From: JAHQVK01 sp036788295
GTDB taxonomy: Bacteria > Myxococcota > Kuafuiibacteriia > Kuafuiibacteriales > Kuafuiibacteriaceae
Reading direction: 5' to 3'
Length of the DNA: 64,000 bases
NCBI GenBank assembly: GCA_036788295.1
Contig: DAIQNR010000004.1
Coordinates: 62,001 to 126,000, forward strand
The notes under the pieces were generated by a model. That model saw only the letters and a program-made list of their open reading frames with translations, had not been told where the DNA came from and did not search any database. Positions within the stretch are counted from its first letter, which is position 1. Each line of letters begins with the position of its first letter. Positions 19,547 through 28,132 of the stretch are shown piece by piece. Both the position numbers and the translations under genes were made by a program.

Positions 19547-20689
19547 GTGCTCTGCCTCCTCCTCGCCGCGGCCGGCGCCGGACCGGCACTGTGGCTCGGG
19601 CTCGAACGAGGGCCGATTCCACCGGCCGCCGCCGAGCGGGCCGAGCGGGCGCTGGTCGAAGCGCTCGATCTGCAGGAGCAGCTGACCGATCCCTCCGGCC
19701 GTCCGCTCGGCGCCGAGGGGCGAAAGCGGGTCGAGGCGCAGGTCGCCGCGCTTCGGGACGCCGGCGTCGATGCGTTCCTGCGGTTCGACGCCGCTGGGGC
19801 TCGGCGGGCCTTCGCTGCGGCCCGGGAGCGGTTCGTCACCGAGCTCGGCGGCGAGGGGCCGCTCGCGCTGTACGCGGACATTCTCCTCGCCGAAGCCGAG
19901 GCGGCCCTGCAGCGCGAAGAGCGCGGCCTCGCCACCCAGCTCCTCCTTTCGCTGCTTCCCTTTGGGCCCGTTGCCGGCCCCTCACCGGAGCGAGCGCCGG
20001 CCGAGCTACTGGCCGCTTGGCGCCGGCTCGAGCCCGGTCCAAGCGGATTCGTTCACGCCCGCTGCGCCCCGCGCTGCGAGCTGTGGCTCGACGGCGAGCC
20101 GGCGGGAACGAGCGACGAGCGAGGGCGGCGGCTGGGCCCGCTCATCCCCGGGGAGCACCTCCTCACCGCGCGCTGGCCCGGCGCACGCTGGTCCGGCGCC
20201 GCGCCGGTGCCCCCAGGAGCGACCACCGATCTCGACTTGCGGGCCCCCCCCGAGACCGAGGCGGCGCGCGACGCGGTCCACCGGTTCGCCGTGGGCCTCG
20301 CCGCGTCCACTCCCGAAGCGGCGCCTTCGCTCGGCGCCCGCGAAGCTTCGGGCTACTTCGCGGTGGTGCGACCCGGACCGAAGCTCGTGCTCGGAGTGGT
20401 GGACAAAGACGGCTACCCGATCGGCGCCGCGCCGGGGCCGGTCACCGAGGACAAACTTCTGCTCGCCGAACTCATCCGCAGGGCCACCGTCTTTCCCGAC
20501 CCAGGAGCGTGGAAGCTGGCGCCGGATCGGTTCGAACCGCGACGGGAGCAAGAAGAACCGGGGCCGGGCTGGCCGTGGTGGGTGTGGGGAGCCGTTGGCG
20601 CCCTGGTCGCCGGGGGCGTGGTCGCCGGGGTCGCGGCGGCCACCGCGACCCCGGAAGGGGTCACGACCGTACGGGTGGAGTTCAGGTGA
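19547..20689 (+). CDS. Exported protein with PEGA-like segment and C-terminal membrane helix
   Basis: 380 residues from GTG 19547. N-terminal hydrophobic signal (LCLLLAAAGAGPALWLGL), a helical TPR-like region to about 150, a short PEGA-like beta segment (ELWLDGEPAGT to LIPGEHLLTARWPG, about 182-215), and a single helix near the end (WWVWGAVGALVAGGVVAGVAAA) with a short tail. The layout parallels the PEGA protein at 7587. The stop overlaps the next gene start (GTGA). Possibly a cell-envelope scaffold; function unknown. Confidence 0.68.
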   Translation: MLCLLLAAAGAGPALWLGLERGPIPPAAAERAERALVEALDLQEQLTDPSGRPLGAEGRKRVEAQVAALRDAGVDAFLRFDAAGARRAFAAARERFVTELGGEGPLALYADILLAEAEAALQREERGLATQLLLSLLPFGPVAGPSPERAPAELLAAWRRLEPGPSGFVHARCAPRCELWLDGEPAGTSDERGRRLGPLIPGEHLLTARWPGARWSGAAPVPPGATTDLDLRAPPETEAARDAVHRFAVGLAASTPEAAPSLGAREASGYFAVVRPGPKLVLGVVDKDGYPIGAAPGPVTEDKLLLAELIRRATVFPDPGAWKLAPDRFEPRREQEEPGPGWPWWVWGAVGALVAGGVVAGVAAATATPEGVTTVRVEFR

Positions 20690-21066
20690 GCGTTCGCCGC
20701 AGGACAGGTTGCGTACTCGCTTGCCTCGTCGCCTGCGGAGGGCGGCCGGAGCTCCGGGTGGTGATTCGGGACGGCCCGATGCACGAGCGCGCGGATTTGT
20801 CTCGGATGGATCTGGTGCTGCTTCGGTGCGAGGCCGAACCGCAGACCGTCGATCTGCCCACCGATGACCCGCCCGCCCTCGACCTGGCGCTTCCGCCCGG
20901 GGGGCGTTTCGCGGTGTGGGTCAGGGGGTACGCGGAGCCCGGGGCGGGTAGCCGCGCGGTCAGCGAAGCGTGCGGACCGTGGATGGCGTTCGAGCCTGGG
21001 CTCGTCTTGAACCTTCGGCTGGGGCCGGTCGAGGGTTTTTGCCCGCCGCCCCCGGACTGCCCCTGA
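20686..21066 (+). CDS. Small lipoprotein coupled to the PEGA-like gene
   Basis: 126 residues. The GTG at 20686 overlaps the preceding TGA (GTGA). The N-terminus RRRTGCVLACLVACGG has a canonical L-V-A-C lipobox and a positive n-region, so a lipoprotein is likely. The mature part (about 105 residues) contains paired Cys (RCEA, EACG, FCPP, DCP) and no known domain. It is third in the 19046-21066 rightward cluster and ends 3 bp before the convergent desaturase. Confidence 0.65.
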   Translation: MSVRRRTGCVLACLVACGGRPELRVVIRDGPMHERADLSRMDLVLLRCEAEPQTVDLPTDDPPALDLALPPGGRFAVWVRGYAEPGAGSRAVSEACGPWMAFEPGLVLNLRLGPVEGFCPPPPDCP

Positions 21067-21069
21067 GAC

Positions 21070-21996
21070 TCAGCCCTCCTGGGGCTGGGGATCGGGCAGC
21101 GCGCCGTTCGTCGGGGCCTTGGTCTCGAGCGCGGAGCCGATGGCGGCGCTGCGCTTCATCCGGCCCTCGAGCACCCAGCGCGGGGGCGTTCGGAGGTCCC
21201 AGACCACCCCGAGCTTCTCGAGGACCCGAAGCACGGCGTAGCTGACGTCGATCTCCCACCAGAAGAAGCCCTGGTTGGCAGCGGAAGGATAGAAATGGTG
21301 GTTGTTGTGCCACCCTTCTCCGAGCGTGAGCAGCGCGAGCCAGAAGTTGTTTCGGGAGGTGTCGCTGGTCCGGTAGCGCCGGCTCCCGAGCACATGGGCG
21401 AGCGAGTTGATGACGAAGGTCCCGTGCCAAGTAAGCAGGGTGCTGAAGAAGAAGCCCCAAAACAGCCAGTCCCATCCGCCGATGAGCAGCAGGCCGACCG
21501 CCATCGTCGTCGGCGGCACCAGCCACCACTCGTGGATCCAGAGGATCTCGGGATACTTCGAAAAGGCCTTGAGTTGGCGCTCCGACGTGGCCGCGTAGTC
21601 GGGGACGAGCATCCACACCATGTGGGACCAGAAAAACCCCCGTTTGGGGCTATGGATGTCGCGCTCCGTGTCCGAGAACCGGTGGTGGTCCACGTGGTGG
21701 CCCGACCACCACAGCACCCCGCGCTGCGCCGCCGCGGAGCCGAGCCACGCGAGCACGAACTGAAACACCCGGCCGGTCTTGAACGCGCGGTGCGAAAAAT
21801 AGCGATGAAACCCGGCGGTGATCCCGAACATCCGGACCGAGTAGGTCACGAGCACGAGCAGAGCCATCGACCAGGTGAGGTCGAACACGAACAGGCCGCC
21901 AATCGGGATGATGTGCATGACGATGAAGGCGACCGAGTCCCGGTACCACGGGCGCTCGGGTTGAACGGATGAACCGGGTTCGGCGGCGATGCTCAT
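21070..21996 (-). CDS. Acyl-CoA/acyl-lipid delta-9-type desaturase
   Basis: 308 residues. Membrane di-iron fatty-acid desaturase that introduces a double bond into acyl chains using O2. The three histidine boxes are intact: GFHRYFSHRAF, GHHVDHHRFSD and GEGWHNNHHFYP. Hydrophobic stretches fit four membrane helices (IIPIGGLFVFDLTW, MALLVLVTYSVRMFGITAG, MAVGLLLIGGWDWLFWGFFF). The length and box spacing match bacterial stearoyl-CoA desaturases. ATG 21996. It probably adjusts membrane fluidity. Next gene upstream, beyond the tRNA, is an Fe-S oxidoreductase possibly linked to fatty-acid oxidation. Confidence 0.94.
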   Translation of the reverse strand: MSIAAEPGSSVQPERPWYRDSVAFIVMHIIPIGGLFVFDLTWSMALLVLVTYSVRMFGITAGFHRYFSHRAFKTGRVFQFVLAWLGSAAAQRGVLWWSGHHVDHHRFSDTERDIHSPKRGFFWSHMVWMLVPDYAATSERQLKAFSKYPEILWIHEWWLVPPTTMAVGLLLIGGWDWLFWGFFFSTLLTWHGTFVINSLAHVLGSRRYRTSDTSRNNFWLALLTLGEGWHNNHHFYPSAANQGFFWWEIDVSYAVLRVLEKLGVVWDLRTPPRWVLEGRMKRSAAIGSALETKAPTNGALPDPQPQEG

Positions 21997-22131
21997 GCGG
22001 CCATCGTAGGACGCGCTGCGTCGGGCCGGGGTCCCATCCCGAGAACGGTACGGTCACGAATTCCGTTCGCAGGGACGTTTCGGCCGCTTTCGGTCGCCTC
22101 CGTGTCAGCGTCCGAACATGACGCGCGGGCC

Positions 22132-22160
22132 TTGACACCGCCGCCCGCGTTTCGCAGAAC
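22132..22160 (+). promoter_or_regulatory. Candidate promoter of tRNA-Glu
   Basis: Perfect -35 TTGACA at 22132-22137, a 17-nt spacer, then CAGAAC (3/6) at 22155-22160. The predicted start falls about 6 bases before the mature tRNA at 22173, as expected for a tRNA gene. Confidence 0.5.
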
Positions 22161-22172
22161 CGCCGGCGTCGG

Positions 22173-22246
22173 GTCCCCATCGTCTAGTTGGCCCAGGACT
22201 CCGGCTTTTCACGCCGGCAACAGGGGTTCAAATCCCCTTGGGGACA
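22173..22246 (+). tRNA. tRNA-Glu (UUC anticodon)
   Basis: Cloverleaf read by eye. The acceptor pairs GTCCCCA (22173-22179) with TGGGGAC (22239-22245). The anticodon stem is CCGGC/GCCGG (22201-22205, 22213-22217) with loop TTTTCAC and anticodon TTC at 22208-22210. The T arm is AGGGG-TTCAAAT-CCCCT (22222-22238). The D arm contains GTCTAGTTGGCCCAGGAC, typical of tRNA-Glu. Discriminator base A; the 3' CCA is not encoded. It lies between the desaturase and an Fe-S protein gene, with no sign of an integrated element next to it. Confidence 0.95.
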
Positions 22247-22327
22247 ATCGATCGACCGGCGCGGCGGGCCCAAGAGCCGCTCCGCTTGGCCGGGCTGTGC
22301 GCTGAACACTGGCTTCGAGCCGGCGGC

Positions 22328-24466
22328 TCAGCCGGCCGGGGCCGCTTCGGCGGCTGGGCTTCGGGCGGCGGCGATTTTGGCTCTCGCCTCTGGGGTGAGC
22401 GCTGCGGCCACGACCTCGGCGAGGTCGAGCACCTGCACCTCCTCCTCCTTGCCGTGGTGCTTCAGCCCGTCGCCGATCATCGTCTTGCAGAACGGGCAGC
22501 CGACGGCGACCGCGGCCGCGCCGGTGGCGAGGGCCTGCTCGGTGCGCTTCACGTTCACCCGGGTGTGGCCCTCCTCCTCTTCTTTCCACATCTGGGCCCC
22601 ACCCGCTCCGCAGCACAGGGACTTCTTGCCGTGGTCCTCCATCTCGAGGACCTGCAGGTGCTTCACCCCGGCGAGGGACCGACGCGGGGCCTCGAGCTCA
22701 TCGTTCCAACGGCCGAGAAAACACGGGTCGTGAAAGGCGACGTTCTCGAGCGCGCCTTTTCCGAGGTCGAGCCGGCCTTCGTCGAGCAGCTTCGCGATGA
22801 GCTGCGAGTGGTGGAGCACATCGTAGTTCCCGCCGAAGGCGGGGTACTCGTTCTTCAGGGTGTTGAAGCAGTGCGGACAGGCGGTGACGACCTTCTTCAC
22901 CCCCATCTCGTTGAGGGTGGCGACGTTGGCCTGCGCGAGGCTGTCGAACAGGTACTCGTTGCCCGCCCGCCGGGCCGGGTCACCCGAGCACTGCTCGCCC
23001 TTGCCGAGGATGGCGTAGGTGACCCCTGCGGCGTCGAGGATGTCGGCGAACGCCTTCACCGTCTTTTGGGCGGAGTCGTCGTAGCTGCCGGCGCAGCCCA
23101 CCCAAAACAGGTACTCGTACCGTTGTGCGTCCTCGGTCCCCCCCCAGAACTTGAGCCCGAGCGGCGTGGCCCAGTCCCCGCGCTGGTCGGCGCCGATGCC
23201 CCAAGGGTTCGAATTGCGCTCGATGTTCGTGAAGGTGGCGGTCAGCTCCGCCGACACCGCGCCTTCGGTCAGGGTGAGGTACCGGCGAAGGTCCATGATC
23301 GCGTCCACATGGTCGATGAGGACCGGGCACGCCTCGACGCAGGCCCCACAGTTGGTGCAGCCCCACAACACCTCGCGCGAGGTCTGCCGGTACTTGGTTC
23401 GCTCCTCTTCGGTCTCGGCGATGAGCGCGAGGGAGGGTTCGAAGTCGGCTGGGGCCGGCTTCACCTCGAAGTACCCCCGCTTGGCGAGCAGCTCGTCCCC
23501 GTTGGCGTAGAGGTTCCCTCGGATGTCGTGGATGAGCTGCTGAGGGTTCAGGGCTTTTCCGGTCCGGGTCGCGGGGCACTGCTGATTGCATCGGCCGCAC
23601 TCGGTGCAGGCGTAGGTGTCGAGCAGCGCCTTCCACGAGAACTGGTGGACCATGCCCACCCCGAAGCTGGTGGCGTTCTCGTCTTCGAGGTCGAGCCGGT
23701 CGAGCGCTGCCTTGTGCTTCTCCCGTTTGTGGAGGAAGATGTTCGGGATCGCCCCGAGAAGATGGATGTGCTTGCTCTTCGGAATGACGTTGAGGAACGC
23801 GAGCAGAACCACCGCGTGCGCCCACCAGAACACCTCGCTGATGACATAGGCCGCGCTCGGCTCGACCCCGCTCACCGCAGCGCCGACGGCGCTCGAGACG
23901 GTCAGGCTGCCCGCGTGGTCGAGCAGGATGCCGTCGGCGCCAGCCTGGATGCCAAAGCCCATCGCCCCGAAGTAGGTGATCATCACCAGCGCGATGAGGG
24001 TGAGAATCAAGAACCCTTCCCGGCTGGCGTGGTGGATGTGGCTCGGCTTCACCACCGCGCGGCGGTACACCGCGGCGACCACCGCGAAGAGCACGATGAA
24101 GGCCATGATGTCCTCACCGGCCAGGATCGCGTGGTAGGCCGGCGTGGGGAGGAACGCGCCGAAGCTGAACCGAGGAAATGCCCCACGGACCAGAAACTCG
24201 AGGTGCCCGACGCTGATGATGAGAAAGCCCCAGAAGAAGATGACGTGGTTCCAGCCGAAGGTCTCTCGGACCACCCTCCGCTGAAAGAAGACCAAGTAGA
24301 TCACCGCACCGATGCGGTCTGGAATATCTCGGAGGGCAACGGCGCGGGAGCGGGGCCCGCCGAGCGCGAGCAAGCGGAACATGCGCCACACCGAGTGGAC
24401 GAACAGCCCCATCATGCCGAGGAAGAACAGGCCGAACAGGATGGGCTTCAGGTAGGCCTCGTACAT
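22328..24466 (-). CDS. Membrane Fe-S oxidoreductase (HdrD/EMO-like) with NarI-type cytochrome domain
   Basis: 712 residues from the ATG at 24466. The N-terminal 270 residues carry about six membrane helices with His residues, like the nitrate-reductase gamma/haem b module (VIFFWGFLIISVGHLEFL, GFLILTLIALVMITYFGAMG). Two [4Fe-4S] ferredoxin motifs follow: CTECGRCNQQCP from residue 287 and CTNCGACVEACP at about 366. Two CCG-type cysteine-rich domains end the protein (VTACPHCFNTLKNEY, HDPCFLGRWN, CCGAGGAQMW, VGCPFCKTMIGDG). This is the architecture of ETF:menaquinone oxidoreductases (EMO), which pass electrons from acyl-CoA dehydrogenases to quinones. Substrate inferred from the family. The frame is open to 24703, but that lies outside the domain. 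Confidence 0.88.
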   Translation of the reverse strand: MYEAYLKPILFGLFFLGMMGLFVHSVWRMFRLLALGGPRSRAVALRDIPDRIGAVIYLVFFQRRVVRETFGWNHVIFFWGFLIISVGHLEFLVRGAFPRFSFGAFLPTPAYHAILAGEDIMAFIVLFAVVAAVYRRAVVKPSHIHHASREGFLILTLIALVMITYFGAMGFGIQAGADGILLDHAGSLTVSSAVGAAVSGVEPSAAYVISEVFWWAHAVVLLAFLNVIPKSKHIHLLGAIPNIFLHKREKHKAALDRLDLEDENATSFGVGMVHQFSWKALLDTYACTECGRCNQQCPATRTGKALNPQQLIHDIRGNLYANGDELLAKRGYFEVKPAPADFEPSLALIAETEEERTKYRQTSREVLWGCTNCGACVEACPVLIDHVDAIMDLRRYLTLTEGAVSAELTATFTNIERNSNPWGIGADQRGDWATPLGLKFWGGTEDAQRYEYLFWVGCAGSYDDSAQKTVKAFADILDAAGVTYAILGKGEQCSGDPARRAGNEYLFDSLAQANVATLNEMGVKKVVTACPHCFNTLKNEYPAFGGNYDVLHHSQLIAKLLDEGRLDLGKGALENVAFHDPCFLGRWNDELEAPRRSLAGVKHLQVLEMEDHGKKSLCCGAGGAQMWKEEEEGHTRVNVKRTEQALATGAAAVAVGCPFCKTMIGDGLKHHGKEEEVQVLDLAEVVAAALTPEARAKIAAARSPAAEAAPAG

Positions 24467-24615
24467 CGGGATCGGGAGTGCCGCATTCCGTGGACCGCAG
24501 CAAGGTCCTTCACCATCGGAGCCGCCCAAACCGTCAACGGGCGCGGGCCACACCGAAAAGTCGGCGCGCATCGGCAACGCTGGCCCCGGCGAGCGAGCCG
24601 AGGCATGGTGTCGGG

Positions 24616-26631
24616 GTGCGGGTCTGTCCGCGGTGTCGGTCGGTCTACCAGGCGGACCTAGGGGCGTGCAGCCTGGACGGCGAGTTCTTGGTCGAAACCG
24701 CACAGGACCCGCTCGTGGGAGCCATGCTCGACCGCTACCAGGTGGTGGAGCTCATCGGGTCCGGGGCGACGGGGCGGGTGTACCGGGCTCGGCACGCCGA
24801 GCTGGACCGGTCGTGCGCCATCAAGGTGCTGTACGGGGACCAGGCCGCCGAGCCCCGTTTCCGGGAGCGATTTCGAAGAGAGGCTCGGTCCATCGCGCTC
24901 ATCCGCCACCCGAACGTGGTGAGCGTGGAGGACTTCGGGGCCACGCCCGAGGGGCTGTGCTTTCTCGTGCTCGAGCTGGTCGAGGGAACGCCGCTGGACC
25001 GGGTTCTCGAGCGGAGCGGCTCGATCTCACCCGAGCGGGTGCTCGGCTGGGCCCGGCAGCTGGCCGCCGGGCTCGGCGCGGTCCACGGCCATGGCTTCGT
25101 CCACCGGGACGTCAAGCCGAGCAACGTGGTGGTTCGCCCGGACGGGTCGGCGACGTTGCTCGACTTCGGCGCCGTCGGTCTGCCCGCCGCCGCGCCCGAT
25201 TCCCGCCTCACCAGGCTCGGCACCTTGGTCGGGACGCCAACCTACATGGCGCCAGAGCAGAGCCAAGACCCGGCGGTGGATCCGACCGCGGACCTGTATT
25301 CGCTCGGCGTGGTCATGTTCGAGCTCCTGACCGGGCGCCCCCCGTTCGAAGGGGCGACCCGCGCCGACGTGCTCATCCAGCACATCACGGCCCCCGTTCC
25401 GCCGCTGCCGCCGCTCGGCGGGATCGAGCGGGTGGTGCAGCGCCTGCTCGAGAAGCGACCGGCGGACCGGCCCCAGACCGCGGCCGAGCTCGACGACCTG
25501 CTCGCGTCGCTCGAGGCCGACGCCGAGCAGCGAATCGACCATTTCGGGCCGCTCTCCGAGCCCCCAGAGGCGAGCTTCGAGGCCCTGGCCCGGGACCCGG
25601 GATGGGGAGATTGGATCCGGGAGGCGACGCTCGAACCGTACGGCGCCCTGGCTCCAGCCGAGCCGGAGCGCACCGACCGGCTTCACACCGATGCGGTCCG
25701 CGAGGTGCTCGCTCACGACCTCACCATCGACGAGGCAGCGATGCTGTTCGAGCCGGCGATGCCGGCCGACCGGCCGAGGGTGGTCGAAGACGACGGCAAG
25801 ACGCAGGTCGATTTCTGTCCAGACTTGGTGGAGGAGCCGGAGGCGAGAACCGAGCTCGAGATGCCTCCGGTGGAGCTCGACCTCCCGCTCGAAGCGATCG
25901 CGTTCCCCGAGCCGCCCGCCGCGCTCTCGGAGGAACTCGTCGCCGAAGCCCCCCGGCGGGCCGACCTGGCCCTCGAGGTGCCCGACCGCCTCGTCCGGGA
26001 CCCGCCTACCCTGCTCGACGATCTGCACATCGAGCGAAACCCGCCGGGCGAGCGGGTGACCGAGCCGGCGGTGGCCACCCACGATGGGTCGGTTCTTCCT
26101 CGCCTACCGTCCGGGGCCTTTCGTCCGGTCGCGGGGTCGAACCTCGAGTTCGACGTGGAGCCGAACTTTCGCTCCGAACCGGAGCCCCTTTCTGACCCGG
26201 ACCTCCAGAACGGCTCGGGGCCGATCCCGGTGGTGCCCGTGCCCCTGGGGCTCGACGACGCCGAGGGCTCGATCGACCGACCGGCCCCCGACCTGCCCGC
26301 GCCCCGCCCGTCTCCCCCGCCCCGCCTCGCGTCGGTTCGGCCAGCGACGACCGGCACCCCGTTCACCTCCGCCCCCCGGCTCGGCGAGGGGCCGAAAGAG
26401 GCCAAGCCGCGAGGCCGAAGCGGTCCTCGGCTCGTGGGCCTCGAAGCGGAGTCGACCGCCGCGGTCCGGCGACGGGCGCGGCCGGCGCCGCGCCCGGAGT
26501 CGAGGAGCCGGCTCGAGCGGTGGCTGCTGCCGCTCACCGTAGCGGCGCTCGTGCTGGCCGCGGCGGCGCTGACCGGAGCGCTCGTGGTGCGAGCGATGCA
26601 GGGCAACCTGCCTCCAGTGCTGCAGCGATGA
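24616..26631 (+). CDS. Ser/Thr kinase with N-terminal zinc-ribbon and long linker
   Basis: 671 residues from the GTG at 24616, chosen because it begins a short zinc-ribbon (VCPRCRSVYQADLGACSLDG) that usually opens such kinases; the frame is open from 24478 without conserved sequence. Kinase domain about 42-300: IGSGATGRVYRA, CAIKVLYGD, FVHRDVKPSNVVV, LDFGAVG, YMAPEQS, LYSLGVVMFELLTG. A long acidic/Pro-rich region (about 330-640) is followed by a C-terminal helix (LLPLTVAALVLAAAALTGALVV) with a short tail, so it is tail-anchored. It is divergent from the Fe-S gene (149 bp between starts) and followed by atpG. Confidence 0.92.
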   Translation: MRVCPRCRSVYQADLGACSLDGEFLVETAQDPLVGAMLDRYQVVELIGSGATGRVYRARHAELDRSCAIKVLYGDQAAEPRFRERFRREARSIALIRHPNVVSVEDFGATPEGLCFLVLELVEGTPLDRVLERSGSISPERVLGWARQLAAGLGAVHGHGFVHRDVKPSNVVVRPDGSATLLDFGAVGLPAAAPDSRLTRLGTLVGTPTYMAPEQSQDPAVDPTADLYSLGVVMFELLTGRPPFEGATRADVLIQHITAPVPPLPPLGGIERVVQRLLEKRPADRPQTAAELDDLLASLEADAEQRIDHFGPLSEPPEASFEALARDPGWGDWIREATLEPYGALAPAEPERTDRLHTDAVREVLAHDLTIDEAAMLFEPAMPADRPRVVEDDGKTQVDFCPDLVEEPEARTELEMPPVELDLPLEAIAFPEPPAALSEELVAEAPRRADLALEVPDRLVRDPPTLLDDLHIERNPPGERVTEPAVATHDGSVLPRLPSGAFRPVAGSNLEFDVEPNFRSEPEPLSDPDLQNGSGPIPVVPVPLGLDDAEGSIDRPAPDLPAPRPSPPPRLASVRPATTGTPFTSAPRLGEGPKEAKPRGRSGPRLVGLEAESTAAVRRRARPAPRPESRSRLERWLLPLTVAALVLAAAALTGALVVRAMQGNLPPVLQR

Positions 26632-26648
26632 ACGCCCGGACGAAGCGC

Positions 26649-26677
26649 TTGACCCCCTCGTCCGCCCGTTCTACCCC
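26649..26677 (+). promoter_or_regulatory. Possible weak promoter before atpG
   Basis: TTGACC at 26649-26654, a 17-nt spacer, then TACCCC at 26672-26677, ending 8 bases before the atpG ATG at 26686. The -10 match is poor (2/6), so this is only a candidate. The short leader would have no Shine-Dalgarno, and none is visible before the ATG. Confidence 0.22.
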
Positions 26678-26685
26678 CCGGGCCG

Positions 26686-27675
26686 ATGTCGTCGCTGCGG
26701 GACCTGCGAAAGCGTCTGAGGGCGGTCAAGAACACCCAGAAGATCACCAAGGCGATGAAGATGGTCGCGGCCTCGAAGCTGCGCCGCGCCCAGCAGCAGG
26801 TGCTGCAGGCTCGCCCCTACGCGCTGCGCATGCAGGAGGTGCTCGACCACCTCGTTTCGCGCTCGGACGTAGCCGCCCACCCGCTGCTGCAGGCGAGGGT
26901 CCCGAAGCGGGTCGAGCTCGTCGTGCTCACCTCGAACCGTGGTCTCTGCGGGGGGTTCAACTCCAGCATCCTGCGCGCGGCGGAGCGGTACATCCAGGAG
27001 CACCGAGGGGAGTACGAGGAGATCCTCGTGTCGAGCATCGGCAAGAAGGGGGCGGAGCACTTTCAGCGCCGCGGTTACTCCCTCGCTTTTCGGCAAGACG
27101 ACGTATGGGACGACCTTCGGTTCGAGCGGGCCGCCGAGATCGCGGGCGGGCTCGCGGCCGGATTTCGCACCGGTCGGCTCGACGCGGTGTACTTGCTGTA
27201 CAACGAGTTCAAGAGCGCGATCGCCCAGAAGGCGGTCGTCCGGCAGCTGCTCCCGGTGCAGCCGATCGACGACTGGGAGCAGGACACGTCGATCCGGGTG
27301 AGCGAACTGTTGACCCGCGGCCCAGACCTTCAAGGGGCGACGAGGGTGGGCAAATACGAGGTCGAGTACCCGGAGCGGTGGGAGCCGTCGCCGCCGCTCG
27401 AATTCGAGCGGGAGGGCTTCGAGCACCTGTTCGAGCCGAGCCGGGAGGCCGTGCTCGACGCGCTCCTGCCCCAGCACCTCGCCGTGCAGCTGTGGCGAGC
27501 GCTGCTCGAGTCGATGGCCGCGGAGCATGGAGCCCGAATGGCGGCGATGGACGCCGCCTCCCGCAACGCGAAGGACATCATCGAGAAGATCAGCCTGAAG
27601 GCGAACCGGCTTCGGCAGGCCGGCATCACCAACGAGCTCATGGAGATCGTGTCCGGCGCCGAAGCGCTCCGCTGA
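26686..27675 (+). CDS. atpG: ATP synthase F1 gamma subunit
   Basis: 329 residues. The gamma subunit is the rotating central shaft of F1Fo ATP synthase. Recognised from the N-terminal helix (LRDLRKRLRAVKNTQKITKA, then MKMVAASKLRRAQ), the Rossmann-like core (TSNRGLCGGFNSSILRAAER, FKSAIAQ) and the C-terminal helix (MAAMDAASRNAKDIIEKI, ITNELMEIVSGAEAL). About 40 residues longer than the usual 285-290, with additions in the central domain (DDWEQDTSIRV and PERWEPSPPLEFEREG regions). No other atp gene is in the window: upstream is a Ser/Thr kinase, downstream a convergent small protein. Identification certain; the isolation is notable. Confidence 0.96.
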   Translation: MSSLRDLRKRLRAVKNTQKITKAMKMVAASKLRRAQQQVLQARPYALRMQEVLDHLVSRSDVAAHPLLQARVPKRVELVVLTSNRGLCGGFNSSILRAAERYIQEHRGEYEEILVSSIGKKGAEHFQRRGYSLAFRQDDVWDDLRFERAAEIAGGLAAGFRTGRLDAVYLLYNEFKSAIAQKAVVRQLLPVQPIDDWEQDTSIRVSELLTRGPDLQGATRVGKYEVEYPERWEPSPPLEFEREGFEHLFEPSREAVLDALLPQHLAVQLWRALLESMAAEHGARMAAMDAASRNAKDIIEKISLKANRLRQAGITNELMEIVSGAEALR

Positions 27676-27760
27676 CCGGCCCCGCTTCCCCGGACGGTTT
27701 CCGCTTCGCGGACCGGCCGCGGTTCTAGCTTCGCTCACCGGCGCCGAACCGGGGGTCGGC

Positions 27761-28132
27761 TCACGTCGCTCGTCGGATGCGGATCGGCCCTTTGGCGGTG
27801 GACGGATCGACCACCCGGCCTTTTTGGGTGATGTGCACCCGGCCAGCGGCGACCAATCGACGGGCGGCCTGCCTCGTCGCTTCCATCCGCAGCCGCCACT
27901 CGTCTTCTCCGAAGACCGCCCTCGCCGCTTCCGATGGGCAGATCGTCGCCCCGCGGGGGCGTCGCTCGAGCAGCTCGAGAATGGTCGCCTCGAGGGCGCC
28001 GTCGCTTGGGGCGGCGCGGTCGCGGCGGCAGGCGTCGCTGCAGTATCGAACCTGCTCCCAGTCCCGCTCCCACTTCTTTCGCCAGGTGATGGCGCGCCCG
28101 CAGCGGACGCAGACCTTTTCGGGGGGGCTCAT
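27761..28132 (-). CDS. DUF2256-DUF3253 fusion protein
   Basis: 123 residues. The N-terminal half is a DUF2256 zinc-binding module (VCVRCGRAITWRKKWERDW, then VRYCSDACRR, four Cys). The C-terminal half is a DUF3253 winged-helix-like domain (ILELLERRPRGATICPSEAA, RQAARRLVAAGRVHITQKGR), so a metal-binding nucleic-acid-binding role is plausible but unproven. ATG 28132 overlaps the stop of the FAD oxidoreductase (ATGA), so the two are translationally coupled. In other bacteria DUF2256 proteins often sit with photolyase/cryptochrome or FAD amine-oxidase-like genes. Confidence 0.88.
   Translation of the reverse strand: MSPPEKVCVRCGRAITWRKKWERDWEQVRYCSDACRRDRAAPSDGALEATILELLERRPRGATICPSEAARAVFGEDEWRLRMEATRQAARRLVAAGRVHITQKGRVVDPSTAKGPIRIRRAT

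Noticed and set aside
22173..22246. tRNA-Glu as an integration site for a mobile element
   Set aside because: No integrase gene and no second copy of the tRNA 3' end within the window.
24466..24703. N-terminal extension of the Fe-S oxidoreductase to 24703
   Set aside because: The extra 79 codons have no conserved features and would overlap the divergent kinase start; the ATG at 24466 begins directly at the first membrane helix.
27697..27715. Terminator hairpin after atpG
   Set aside because: The stem (GGT-TT-CCGC with GCGGACC) needs a bulge and has a 3-nt loop and no T-run; too weak to report.
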